The notes: generated from the letters alone by a model not told the origin. 17,621 nucleotides of DNA from Bacteroidota bacterium (GCA_015490475.1 WFXT01000216.1:1-17621); one strand, 5' to 3'. Shown: positions 6,281-15,072, counted from the first letter of the stretch. Made by a program: numbers and translations.

Positions 6281-9200
6281 CTATGAAGTTGCTTTCTTAT
6301 CCTTAGCAACAGTTTTCTCAAATTCTTCCTTAGCTCCTGCAACAACTCGTTGAAATTCTCGCATACCTGTTCCAGCCGGTATTAAGTGTCCAACAATGAC
6401 GTTTTCCTTCAATCCACGCAACTCATCTCGTCTTGCCTCTATCGCAGCTTGACTTAAAACACGCGTTGTATCCTGGAAGGAAGCAGCAGAAATCCAGCTC
6501 TTGGTTCCAAGTGCTGCTTTGGTAATACCCAACACAACCGGTCTGCTCGTTGCCAGAACAACATCTCTATATTGAACTAACTTCTTGTCCTCTCGCTTAA
6601 GCCTTGAATTTTCATCCCTTATCTCGCGTAATGTAACAATCTGCCCGGGTCTAAATTTAGTTGAATCACCCGGATCTTCAATAACCTTCTTGCCATACAA
6701 CTCCTCATTAGCATCAAGGAAATCTGCTTTGTCAACAATCTCACCTTGCAAGAAGCCCGTATCTCCAGGGTCTTCTATCTGAACCTTTCTTAACATTTGC
6801 CTTACTATAACCTCAATATGTTTCTCGTTAATATCAACACCTTGTGACCTATAAACCTCCTGAATTTCATTAACGAGATACTTCTGCAATGCCACAATAC
6901 CCTTAATATTCAGAATATCTGATGGCGCTATATCACCGTCACACAGTGGCGAACCCGCTTCAACAAAATCTCCGTCATCAACAAGTAGATACCTAGTTAA
7001 TGGAACCCAATAGACACGTTCTTCCCCTTCTGGACTTTTAACAATTATCTTCCTTTGCCCTCTCTTGATTTCACCAAACTTAACTGTTCCATCTATTTCT
7101 GTGAGTATAGCAGGCGTTGCTGGTTGCCTTGCTTCAAACAGCTCTGTAACTCTTGGCAGACCACCTGTGATGTCACTTATCCTGCGCCTATGACGCGGTA
7201 TTTTGGCAAGTTGATGCCCTGCCTTAACATCTTCACCATCCTTAACAAGAATATGAGCACCAACAGGCAAATAATATGTCTTGATAACATTATCTCCACT
7301 ATCAACTATATGAAGCATTGGCAAACGAGACTTATCTCTGGACTCTATAATCACTTTCTCGCGGTGTCCAGTGGACTCATCAACCTCCTCACGATATGTC
7401 AATCCTTCTATTATGTTTTCAAATCTTACTTTACCATCCACTTCTGAGATAATAACTGCATTATCAGGGTCCCAAATAAACAACTGATCTCCTTTCTTGA
7501 CCTTCTGTCCTTCTTCCACCATTAACGTTGCTCCATATGGAACATGATTCCTTGAAAGCACATAGCCATCTTCATCTATAATGAGAATTTGCCCCATTCT
7601 GTTAATAACAACTTTGCTCTCTGAACCTGTAATAGTGTCTTCATACTCCACAAACTTGAGATTCTCAAATTTGACTGTTCCATCAAAGCGTGCCTTGACA
7701 GATCGCTCTGCTACCTTACCTGCCGCAGCACCTCCAGTGTGGAAAGTTCTCAAAGTTAGCTGTGTTCCAGGCTCACCAATTGACTGGGCTGCAATGATAC
7801 CAATAGCGGCCCCCTTCTGAACCATCTTGTTATATGCTAAATCACGACCATAGCATTTGGCACAAACCCCATGTCTTGTTTCGCAAGTCAAAATTGACCT
7901 TACCCAAATTTCTTCAAGGGGCGATTCATCTATTTTCTTAGCAATCTCTTCCGTTATTTCCTGACCTGCTTTGCAAAGCAATTCTCCTGTCTTGGGATGA
8001 TAAATATCCTCAAGAGCCACACGACCCAGAATCCTGTCATACATTGACACAATTACTTGCTCATTATCTTTCAATGCCCCAATTCTAATACCTCTGATTG
8101 TTCCACAATCTTCTTCCGTAACAACCATATCATGGGACACATCAACGAGACGACGAGTGAGATAACCAGCATCTGCTGTCTTCAATGCAGTATCAATAAG
8201 ACCCTTACGAGCACCGTGAGTAGATATGAAATATTCCAGTACTGTAAGTCCTTCTTTCAAGCTGGAAAGAATCGGGTTTTCAATAATTTCACTACCCATA
8301 CCACGACGAGCCTTACTCATCAGGCCACGCAAGCCAACCAACTGCCTTATTTGCTCTTTAGAACCACGAGCTCCAGAATCAAGCATCATAAATATTGGGT
8401 TAAAGCCATCCTGATCCTTTTGCATCTTATCATATATAAGATTCGTAATCTTGTCAATCACTTTATACCACACGTCAACAACCTGATTATAACGTTCCAC
8501 ATTTGTCAAAAGACCCATGTTATAGCTTGCCCATATCTCATCAACTTCTTTCAATGCTTCCTCAATAATTTCTTTCTTCTCTTCAGGCTCTATCAAGTCA
8601 CTCAGCTTGAATGATAAGCCGCCGCGAGTAGCCATACGAAAGCCCATCTCCTTAATATCATCAAGGAACTTGGCTGTTGTCGGATAATCTGTATGTTTAA
8701 TAATACCAGCAATAATCTGCCTCAAGGTCCCTTTCTTGAGCGTTTCGTTAATAAATGGTATTTTGTCGGGAACAAGAGTATTGAATATAACACGTCCTAC
8801 TGTTGTCTCTAAATAGTCGTATTCCTTATCTGTCGGAAACGGCAGTTTATGTTTCGGCAAACGAACTTTTATCCTGGCATGCAAATCAACAGCTCCCTGC
8901 TCATATGCCATAATTACTTCCTCTGGCGAATGAAACTTCTTACCTTCTCCTTTAGCACCAGGCTTAGGCTTGGTAAGATAGTACAAACCAAGAACCATAT
9001 CCTGCGATGGAACCGTTATGGGCTTACCACTCTGTGGATTCAATATATTATGTGTTGATAACATAAGTAATTGTGCTTCGGCAACTGCTGCATTACTCAA
9101 TGGAACATGAACAGCCATCTGGTCTCCGTCAAAGTCAGCATTATAAGGCGTACAAACAAGTGGATGCAACTGGATAGCCTTACCCTCTATCAGCTTGGGT

Positions 9201-10582
9201 TGAAACGCCTGGATAGACAATCTATGCAATGTCGGGGCACGGTTAAGTAAAACAGGATGTCCTTTGATAACATTCTCAAGCACTTCCCATACAACTGGGT
9301 CTTTCTCTTTTATAAGAGCCTTCGCGGCCTTTATAGTTGCTGCAACCTTACGTTGAAGCAGTCCACGTATAACAAAGGGTTGGAACAGTTCCAGAGCCAT
9401 TTCTTTGGGTAAGCCCGTTTCATGCATTTTCAATTCCGGACCAACCACTATGACAGAACGACCCGAATAGTCAACCCGTTTACCAAGCAAATTCTGCCTG
9501 AAACGTCCCTGCTTACCCTTCAAGTTGTCAGTAAGAGACTTGAGTGGACGCCCACTCTCACCTCGTTGAACATTTTGCTTACGTGAATTATCCAGCAAAG
9601 CGTCTACCGCCTCCTGTAACATCCTCTTTTCGTTCCTGATAATAATCTCTGGTGCTTTTACCTCCTTAAGTTTCTTTAACCTATTGTTTCTTATTATAAC
9701 ACGACGATATAATTCATTCAAGTCACTGCTTGCAAACTTACCTCCTTCCAATGGCAGGATAGGACGCAAATCAGGCGGTATAACGGGCAACACCTTAATT
9801 ACCATCCACTCTGGCCTGTTCTCTATTCGCTCATTTGCCTTTCTGAATGCCTCTACTACCTTTAACCTCTTTAAATATTCATTTTTACGTGTGGCAGATG
9901 ACTCATGGGCGGCCTTATATCTCAATTCGTCAGCAAGGGCTTCCAGATCAACACGCTTTAGAAGCTCAGCAATAGCCTCTCCGCCCATTTTAATAATAAC
10001 CTTCTGTGGGTCAGAATCAGGTAGTTTATCATTATGTTCAGGTATCAATTCTCTAATACTTCTATATTCATCTTCGGTAAGCAACTGCCCTTTATAGAGA
10101 CCATGCTCTTCTAAAACACCAGGTTGGACAACTACATGGCGTTCATAATACACTATTTGTTCAACTTCCTTACTGTTATAACCCAGCAATAAGCCAACCT
10201 TGTTGGGCGTGGTTCTGAAGAACCAGACATGAACCACCGGTGCCTCTAATGTAATATGCCCCATGCGTTCCCTACGAACCTTCTTCTCAGTAACCTCAAC
10301 ACCACACCTGTCACAAACTATACCCTTATAGCGTATTTTCTTATACTTTCCGCAAGCACACTCATAATCTTTCACTGGGCCAAAGATTCGCTCACAGAAT
10401 AGACCATCTCGCTCAGGTTTTAGCGTCTTATAATTAATTGTCTCAGGAAGTTTAACCTCTCCATAAGATTGCTCTAATATAAGGTCTGAGGAAGCAAGCC
10501 TTATGGTTATAGCAGAAAAGTCTGTTGGAATGTCAAATTTCTTGCGAGTTATTCCAAGGTCATGCATTCTCGGTCTCATCAC
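6281..10582 (-). CDS. rpoC: RNA polymerase beta' subunit
   Basis: Beta' carries the catalytic magnesium site and the bridge helix of RNA polymerase. In the 1433-aa product the first zinc site uses Cys75, Cys77, Cys90 and Cys93 (CACGKY...CDRCGVEV). The catalytic loop NADFDGD is at 481-487. The bridge-helix region GSKEQIRQLVGLRGLMSKA lies near 740-758 and the trigger-loop region STHGARKGLIDTALKTA near 787-803. The second zinc site is Cys826, Cys900, Cys907 and Cys910 (CETRHGVCAKCYG). Length and sequence match Bacteroidota RpoC, and nothing is missing. The longest frame starts at GTG 10582; the adjacent ATG 10579 is as likely, and a GAGGGG lies just upstream. It follows rpoB after 42 bases and ends with TAG. 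Confidence 0.97.
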   Translation of the reverse strand: MMRPRMHDLGITRKKFDIPTDFSAITIRLASSDLILEQSYGEVKLPETINYKTLKPERDGLFCERIFGPVKDYECACGKYKKIRYKGIVCDRCGVEVTEKKVRRERMGHITLEAPVVHVWFFRTTPNKVGLLLGYNSKEVEQIVYYERHVVVQPGVLEEHGLYKGQLLTEDEYRSIRELIPEHNDKLPDSDPQKVIIKMGGEAIAELLKRVDLEALADELRYKAAHESSATRKNEYLKRLKVVEAFRKANERIENRPEWMVIKVLPVIPPDLRPILPLEGGKFASSDLNELYRRVIIRNNRLKKLKEVKAPEIIIRNEKRMLQEAVDALLDNSRKQNVQRGESGRPLKSLTDNLKGKQGRFRQNLLGKRVDYSGRSVIVVGPELKMHETGLPKEMALELFQPFVIRGLLQRKVAATIKAAKALIKEKDPVVWEVLENVIKGHPVLLNRAPTLHRLSIQAFQPKLIEGKAIQLHPLVCTPYNADFDGDQMAVHVPLSNAAVAEAQLLMLSTHNILNPQSGKPITVPSQDMVLGLYYLTKPKPGAKGEGKKFHSPEEVIMAYEQGAVDLHARIKVRLPKHKLPFPTDKEYDYLETTVGRVIFNTLVPDKIPFINETLKKGTLRQIIAGIIKHTDYPTTAKFLDDIKEMGFRMATRGGLSFKLSDLIEPEEKKEIIEEALKEVDEIWASYNMGLLTNVERYNQVVDVWYKVIDKITNLIYDKMQKDQDGFNPIFMMLDSGARGSKEQIRQLVGLRGLMSKARRGMGSEIIENPILSSLKEGLTVLEYFISTHGARKGLIDTALKTADAGYLTRRLVDVSHDMVVTEEDCGTIRGIRIGALKDNEQVIVSMYDRILGRVALEDIYHPKTGELLCKAGQEITEEIAKKIDESPLEEIWVRSILTCETRHGVCAKCYGRDLAYNKMVQKGAAIGIIAAQSIGEPGTQLTLRTFHTGGAAAGKVAERSVKARFDGTVKFENLKFVEYEDTITGSESKVVINRMGQILIIDEDGYVLSRNHVPYGATLMVEEGQKVKKGDQLFIWDPDNAVIISEVDGKVRFENIIEGLTYREEVDESTGHREKVIIESRDKSRLPMLHIVDSGDNVIKTYYLPVGAHILVKDGEDVKAGHQLAKIPRHRRRISDITGGLPRVTELFEARQPATPAILTEIDGTVKFGEIKRGQRKIIVKSPEGEERVYWVPLTRYLLVDDGDFVEAGSPLCDGDIAPSDILNIKGIVALQKYLVNEIQEVYRSQGVDINEKHIEVIVRQMLRKVQIEDPGDTGFLQGEIVDKADFLDANEELYGKKVIEDPGDSTKFRPGQIVTLREIRDENSRLKREDKKLVQYRDVVLATSRPVVLGITKAALGTKSWISAASFQDTTRVLSQAAIEARRDELRGLKENVIVGHLIPAGTGMREFQRVVAGAKEEFEKTVAKDKKATS

Positions 10583-10624
10583 CCCTCTATTTTTACCGAT
10601 TCAAATTTTTATTCCAAATGGTTA

Positions 10625-13306
10625 TTAATCAAATTGTAAATCAAGGCACAATCCTTTTAGTTCGTTAACAAGCACCCTGAAGGACTCAGGGATTCCAGGT
10701 TTGGGTAGATTTTCTCCTTTGGCAATTGCCTCGTATGCCTTAACACGTCCTTCTACGTCATCACTCTTAATAGTTAACATTTCTTGCAGGCAATAGGCAG
10801 CTCCGTATGCTTCCAGTGCCCACACTTCCATTTCTCCCAATCGTTGACCGCCGAATTGGGACCTACCGCCAAGTGGTTGCTGTGTAATGAGCGAATAGGG
10901 ACCTATTGCCCGAGCATGGATCTTGTCTTCAACCATATGAATAAGTTTCATCATATAAATCATCCCGACAGTAACTTTTTGGGTAAATCGCTCTCCTGTT
11001 TCACCATCATACAGATATGTTTCTCCCATCTCAGGTAGTCCCGCTTTCTTGAGATATTCCTGTATATCTTCCAGTTTGGCTCCATCAAACGATGAAGTAT
11101 AGAAACGCACTCCGAGCTTGTGGGCTGCCCATCCAAGAATGGTTTCATATATCTGACCTATGTTCATACGGGAAGGCACACCCAATGGATTCAAAACGAT
11201 ATCCACCGGAGTTCCATCTTCCAAAAATGGCATATCCTCCTCGGGCACAATCTTAGCGACAACACCCTTATTTCCATGCCTACCAGCCATCTTATCGCCG
11301 ACCTTAATCTTTCGCTTTTTCGCTATGTATACTTTTGCCAATTGCAATATTCCAGTAGGCAATTCATCACCGACTTTAACATTATTAATTTTCCTTTTGC
11401 GCTCACCAATAAGCTCCTGATGCTTTAGTTTATAGTTACTCATTATCTTCTGGATAAGCGAATTAGTCTTCTCATCATCTGTCCATGTATAGGATGCAAT
11501 TTTTGTGAAATCGTCTATTTTTTGCAACAGCTTTTCCGTTATCTTCTTACCTTCGGGAATCAATAAATCACCGGTTATGCTTCTTATATCTTGAGCAGCT
11601 TTCTTACCACCAACAACTTTAATGAGTTTTTGAATGAGTAGTTTCTTCAAATCTTCAAGTTTTTTATCATATTCCTTTCTGATTTTGTCAATTATCTTCT
11701 TATCCCGCTCTCTATCATACTCTGTTTTCTGCTTTCTTTGATACAGCGTTGTTGCAATAACCACACCATGCCCAAAACCACTCTCTGCCCTTAAAGAAAC
11801 ATCCTTATATTCTCCAGCTTTATCACCAAATATTGCCCTTAGCAGCTTCTCCTCCGGCGTGGGTTCTGACTCCCCTCTTGGCATTATTTTGCCTATAAGT
11901 ATATCTCCTTCGGAAACTCTGGTTCCGACTCTTACGAGACCGTTCTCATCAAGGTTCTTAATAGCATCTTCACTGACATTAGGAATATCATTAGTGAGCT
12001 GTTCTGGACCCGCTTTTGTCATACGTGCATCAGCATCATATTCCTCTATGTGTATTGATGTATAAACGTCATCTTTTATGAGTCGTTCAGAAATTATTAT
12101 AGCATCCTCAAAGTTATATCCCTTCCATGGCATAAATGCCACAAGCAAGTTCTTACCAAGTGCCAATTCACCATTAGCAGTGGCAAAACCCTCCACTAAT
12201 ATTTGCCCTTTTTTAACTCTATCTCCTTTACGAACCAGCGGCCTGAGATTAATTGTAGTGTTCTGATTTGTCCTCTGGAACTTAGGAATTTTATACTTTT
12301 TCTTGTCATCATCAAAGGAAACAAGTTTTTCTTCCTCATCACGCTCATATCTAATGATTATGGTTTCAGCATCAACATATTCAACAACTCCGTCTCCTTC
12401 AGCTTTTAACAATATACGTGAGTCGTGAGCTGCTTTAGCTTCCATTCCTGTGCCCACCAGCGGCGGCTCAGGCTTCACGAGAGGAACAGCCTGACGTTGC
12501 ATGTTAGAGCCCATCAAGGCACGGTTAGCATCATCATGCTCAATAAAGGGTATTAAACTTGCAGCAAGGCCCAGAATCTGATTAGTAGCCACTTCAATAT
12601 AATCTACTTCTTCTGGGCTTACCCATATAAAGTCTCCATCCTTACGTGCCCTAACTTTATCTTGAATAATTTTTCCGTTCTCATCTATCTTGACAGAAGC
12701 TTGGGCTATTATCTTACCTTGCTCATCTTCGGCAGTCAAATAAATTGGTTCTGCATCCAGCTTAACAACACCATTTTCAACAGGTAAATAGGGTGTTATA
12801 AGAAAGCCCATCTTGTTTAAGCGAGCATGAACAGCTAACGTATTAACAAGTCCAATATTGGGACCTTCTGGTGTCTCAATTGGGCATATTCTACCATAGT
12901 GGCTTGGATGGACGTCACGTACCTCAAATCCTGCATTTTCTCTGGTCAATCCTCCCGGACCCAATGCAGTAATCCTTCTTTTATGAGTAGTCTCAGAAAG
13001 AGGATTGGTCTGGTCACCAAATTGGGATAATTGCCCTGTAGCAAAAAATTGATTTAACACAGAAGTTAAAGCCCTGGTATTCACAATATCTGCAGGGGTA
13101 AACACTTCAGAATCACGAACATTCATCTTCTCTCTAATAGTGCGAGCCATTCTGGACAGACCCCGCGAGAATTCCTCATATAACTGCTCTGCAACAGTTC
13201 TTATACGTCTATGTGCCAAGCTATCCACATCATCTTCCTCCACTCTCTTATTGTACAGGTCCAACAAGCGCCTAGTTATAGCCACAAAATCCTCCTTGGT
13301 CAACAC
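10625..13306 (-). CDS. rpoB: RNA polymerase beta subunit, C-terminal part (rpoB interrupted)
   Basis: These 893 residues hold the rest of beta, starting at VLTKEDF, which is internal in normal RpoB. They cover the rifampicin region (about 90-118, QLSQFGDQTNPLSE then HKRRITALG), RDVHPSHYGRICPIETPEGPNIGL (about 130-153), GYNFEDAIIISE (about 396-407), a lysine-rich helical insert (about 522-640), GDKMAGRHGNKG (670-681) and GGQRLGEMEVWALEAYGA near the end. The coordinates begin at GTG 13306, the first start-like codon after the TGA at 13328. No ribosome-binding sequence precedes it, and the frame is already open from 13327, so this may not be a real start. The part cannot act alone; it needs the N-terminal piece. 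Compared with E. coli, the residues at 515 and 531 are Gly and Thr. The stop is TAA. Confidence 0.9.
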   Translation of the reverse strand: MLTKEDFVAITRRLLDLYNKRVEEDDVDSLAHRRIRTVAEQLYEEFSRGLSRMARTIREKMNVRDSEVFTPADIVNTRALTSVLNQFFATGQLSQFGDQTNPLSETTHKRRITALGPGGLTRENAGFEVRDVHPSHYGRICPIETPEGPNIGLVNTLAVHARLNKMGFLITPYLPVENGVVKLDAEPIYLTAEDEQGKIIAQASVKIDENGKIIQDKVRARKDGDFIWVSPEEVDYIEVATNQILGLAASLIPFIEHDDANRALMGSNMQRQAVPLVKPEPPLVGTGMEAKAAHDSRILLKAEGDGVVEYVDAETIIIRYERDEEEKLVSFDDDKKKYKIPKFQRTNQNTTINLRPLVRKGDRVKKGQILVEGFATANGELALGKNLLVAFMPWKGYNFEDAIIISERLIKDDVYTSIHIEEYDADARMTKAGPEQLTNDIPNVSEDAIKNLDENGLVRVGTRVSEGDILIGKIMPRGESEPTPEEKLLRAIFGDKAGEYKDVSLRAESGFGHGVVIATTLYQRKQKTEYDRERDKKIIDKIRKEYDKKLEDLKKLLIQKLIKVVGGKKAAQDIRSITGDLLIPEGKKITEKLLQKIDDFTKIASYTWTDDEKTNSLIQKIMSNYKLKHQELIGERKRKINNVKVGDELPTGILQLAKVYIAKKRKIKVGDKMAGRHGNKGVVAKIVPEEDMPFLEDGTPVDIVLNPLGVPSRMNIGQIYETILGWAAHKLGVRFYTSSFDGAKLEDIQEYLKKAGLPEMGETYLYDGETGERFTQKVTVGMIYMMKLIHMVEDKIHARAIGPYSLITQQPLGGRSQFGGQRLGEMEVWALEAYGAAYCLQEMLTIKSDDVEGRVKAYEAIAKGENLPKPGIPESFRVLVNELKGLCLDLQFD

Positions 13307-13330
13307 ATGAACGTCTAATGGTATGTTTCA
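13304..13330 (-). other. rpoB: In-frame TGA and junction interrupting rpoB
   Basis: Reading the minus strand gives KKLG, then TGA at 13330-13328, then NIPLDVHVLTKED, with no change of frame. From memory, Bacteroidota RpoB reads KKL(N/G)L followed by a short segment and VLTKED with the same spacing, so the TGA replaces one residue, most likely leucine (TTA to TGA). The base after the stop is A. I see no SECIS-like hairpin directly after it and no ribosome-binding sequence before the GTG at 13306. TGA terminates nusG, bamD, rpoZ and rmuC in this window, which argues against a reassigned code. Confidence 0.9.
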
Positions 13331-14473
13331 GCCCAGCTTCTTATTTATCTTATATCTTCCTACTTCTCCTAAAGAATATCTCTTATCCGAATACATTATC
13401 CTTTCAAACTGTTCACGAGCGGCTGCCTCATCAGGCGGCTCGGTTCCCTTAGTCAACCTATAGATATATTCTAACGCTTCAATCTCACTATTCGTAGGGT
13501 CCTTATCCAATGTGTTCAAAATTATTGTGTAGTCATAATCCGTCTTTTCTTTAAACACAAGGATTTCATCAACACCTGCATCAAGCAACAACTCAATAAT
13601 ATCATCTGTTATTTCAGTACCTCTTTCCAGAATTCTCTCTCTACGTTGAATAGTAGTAACTTCCCCCGTATCCTCATCAACAAACTCTTCAATGATTACC
13701 TTATCTATATTGGCGGCTATTTTCTTTCCTTTAACCTTCTTAAGTGCCGTTTTCTTGACCGGGATACTTTCAACTATGTCAAACAAACTCAGGATATCCT
13801 TATCTGTTCCATATCCCATAGCCCTAAGAATTATAGTAGCGGGGACCTTCTTCTTCCTGTCAATATAGTAATAAAGAACACCTTGATGGTCTGTAGCCAT
13901 CTCCATCCACGGTCCCTTAAAGGGTATAATTCTTACAGTATATATAGTAGTGCCATTGGGGTGAATACTTGTACTAAACAGGACTCCCGGGGCACGATGT
14001 ATCTGAGAAACGATGACCCGTTCAACACCATTTATAATAAAGGTACCTCTGGAAGTCATATAAGGAACGTGCCCTAAATATACTTCCTGCTCAACAGTTT
14101 CAAATTCAATGTGTTCAGGGTCAGTACATGATAACTTAAGCCTTGCCTTTAACGAAACTGAATATGTTAATCCTCTTTGTCTGCACTCTTCCTCACTATA
14201 TTCAGGCGGTTCAATAAAATAATCAATGAACTCAAGAACAAAAATTTCACGTGTATCAGTAATCGGAAAATTTTCTTTAAAAACTTTATATAAACCTTGT
14301 TCCTTACGCATAGAAGGTGGTATATCCACCTGCATAAACTGCTTAAATGATTCCAACTGAACTTCTAACAAGTCATGATGTGGAACATAGTGCTTTTCAT
14401 TAAGTGGTGAACTAACAAAACGAATTACTTTCCCGTTAGATGAATCAACTACTTTAGCTGGCATAACCAACAT
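13328..14473 (-). CDS. rpoB: RNA polymerase beta subunit, N-terminal part (rpoB interrupted)
   Basis: These 381 residues match the N-terminal third of Bacteroidota RpoB: the protrusion and lobe domains up to GRYKINKKLG, just ahead of the rifampicin region. Visible family segments include YVPHHDLLEVQLESFKQF (28-45), EVYLGHVPYMTSRGTFIING, VIVSQIHRAPGVLFSTSIHP, VRIIPFKGPWMEMATD, DRKKKVPATIILRAMGYG and FVDEDTGEVTTI. The frame ends at TGA 13330-13328. Translation continuing through that codon would give a normal beta of 1282 aa. The start may be ATG 14473 or ATG 14464 (residue 4); neither has a Shine-Dalgarno sequence, as is usual in this phylum. The gene lies 193 bases downstream of rplL, behind two hairpins. 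As drawn the product is incomplete, so something must restore beta if the organism is alive. Confidence 0.92.
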   Translation of the reverse strand: MLVMPAKVVDSSNGKVIRFVSSPLNEKHYVPHHDLLEVQLESFKQFMQVDIPPSMRKEQGLYKVFKENFPITDTREIFVLEFIDYFIEPPEYSEEECRQRGLTYSVSLKARLKLSCTDPEHIEFETVEQEVYLGHVPYMTSRGTFIINGVERVIVSQIHRAPGVLFSTSIHPNGTTIYTVRIIPFKGPWMEMATDHQGVLYYYIDRKKKVPATIILRAMGYGTDKDILSLFDIVESIPVKKTALKKVKGKKIAANIDKVIIEEFVDEDTGEVTTIQRRERILERGTEITDDIIELLLDAGVDEILVFKEKTDYDYTIILNTLDKDPTNSEIEALEYIYRLTKGTEPPDEAAAREQFERIMYSDKRYSLGEVGRYKINKKLG

Positions 14474-14534
14474 TATTTAGCAAAGGGCAAATTTCACAAG
14501 CTTTAAAAATCACCGATTGAGGCAATTTCAAAAC

Positions 14535-14567
14535 AAAAAAGGGGTAAGGGCATTTTTCCCTTACCCC
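14535..14567 (-). terminator. Intrinsic terminator or attenuator between rplL and rpoB
   Basis: On the minus strand GGGGTAAGGG (14567-14558), a 7-base loop, then CCCTTACCCC (14550-14541) form a perfect 10-bp GC-rich stem. It is followed directly by TTTTTTGTTTTG. This is the textbook form of an intrinsic terminator pointing from rplL towards rpoB. Because rpoB follows 62 bases later with no clear promoter between, partial termination (attenuation) is the likely role. That would lower polymerase relative to ribosomal protein output, as the rplL-rpoB attenuator does in E. coli. Structure is seen; function is inferred. Confidence 0.75.
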
Positions 14568-14620
14568 CAAATACAAACCATTCAATGTTTATGTAACAAC
14601 CCACCTTTAGAGACATAACA

Positions 14621-14643
14621 GGGAACTTCTTTAAAAAGTTCCC
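14621..14643. repeat. Inverted repeat just after rplL
   Basis: GGGAACTT (14621-14628) and AAGTTCCC (14636-14643) form a perfect 8-bp stem with a 7-base loop. It begins 24 bases after the rplL stop. No T-tract follows on the minus strand, so it is not a terminator by itself. It could be an RNA processing site or protect the rplL mRNA end; in E. coli an RNase III site occupies this same interval. Confidence 0.6.
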
Positions 14644-14666
14644 CGCACTTAAGTTTCAGCAAATTA

Positions 14667-15044
14667 TTACTTGAGTTCAACTTCAGCTCCTGCTTCTTCC
14701 AGTTTCTTTTTGATTTCCTCAGCTTCCTCTTTGGATACGCCTTCTTTAATGGGTTTGGGGGCACCGTCAACTAATGCCTTAGCATCCTTCAATCCCAAAC
14801 CTGTGATCTCACGAACAACCTTAATAACAGCCAATTTTTGTTGTCCTGGCGATTTCAGGATAACATCAAACTCTGTCTTTTCTTCTTGCTGAGCCTCTGC
14901 CCCTGGTGCGGCTGCTCCAGCCACCGCTACTGCAGCAGCTGCCGGCTCTATTCCATATTCCTCTTTGAGAATGTTTAACAGTTCATTAACCTCTTTAACT
15001 GTTAAATTAACCAGCTGATCCGCAAGTGCCTTTACATCTGCCAT
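14667..15044 (-). CDS. rplL: Large ribosomal subunit protein L7/L12
   Basis: L7/L12 forms the flexible stalk dimers that recruit translation GTPases. The 125-aa protein has the N-terminal dimerisation helices (LADQLVNLTVKEVNELLNIL), an Ala-rich hinge (about 34-52) and the globular C-terminal domain. That domain shows EFDVILKSPG, KLAVIKVVREITGLGLKDAK and the EGVSKEEAEEIKKKLEEAGA helix. Length is normal and the stop is TAA. It follows rplJ after 53 bases and precedes the hairpin region before rpoB. L7/L12 is needed in several copies per ribosome, which fits a possible extra promoter in front of it and termination behind it. Confidence 0.97.
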   Translation of the reverse strand: MADVKALADQLVNLTVKEVNELLNILKEEYGIEPAAAAVAVAGAAAPGAEAQQEEKTEFDVILKSPGQQKLAVIKVVREITGLGLKDAKALVDGAPKPIKEGVSKEEAEEIKKKLEEAGAEVELK

Positions 15045-15064
15045 TGTTCGCTCTTATTTTGGTG

Positions 15065-15072
15065 CAAAGTTA
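15065..15072 (-). promoter_or_regulatory. Possible internal -7 element ahead of rplL
   Basis: The minus strand of the 53-base rplJ-rplL gap contains TAACTTTG, an exact TAnnTTTG match about 20 bases before the rplL ATG. No convincing TTG box lies at the right distance upstream. An internal promoter would fit the higher demand for L7/L12, but a chance match is quite possible. Confidence 0.28.

Noticed and set aside
8057..8614. A 185-codon open frame on the plus strand
   Set aside because: It lies wholly antisense to the highly conserved rpoC, has no recognisable domain, and its composition is that of a reverse-strand shadow.
13304..13306. GTG as a genuine start of a separate C-terminal beta gene
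   Set aside because: There is no ribosome-binding sequence, and the codons between TGA and GTG still match RpoB. Not excluded, but weaker than an error or read-through.
13286..13330. Selenocysteine insertion at the rpoB TGA
   Set aside because: I find only a 4-bp possible pairing after the TGA, no SECIS-like stem-loop, and the family residue is leucine rather than cysteine.
13646..14077. A 143-codon plus-strand frame opposite rpoB
   Set aside because: It is antisense to conserved RpoB residues and its translation has no protein-like features.
14582..14770. A 62-codon minus-strand frame covering the rplL-rpoB gap
   Set aside because: It overlaps the end of rplL in another frame, and the part in the gap contains the 14621-14643 inverted repeat. 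No homology or start signal supports it.
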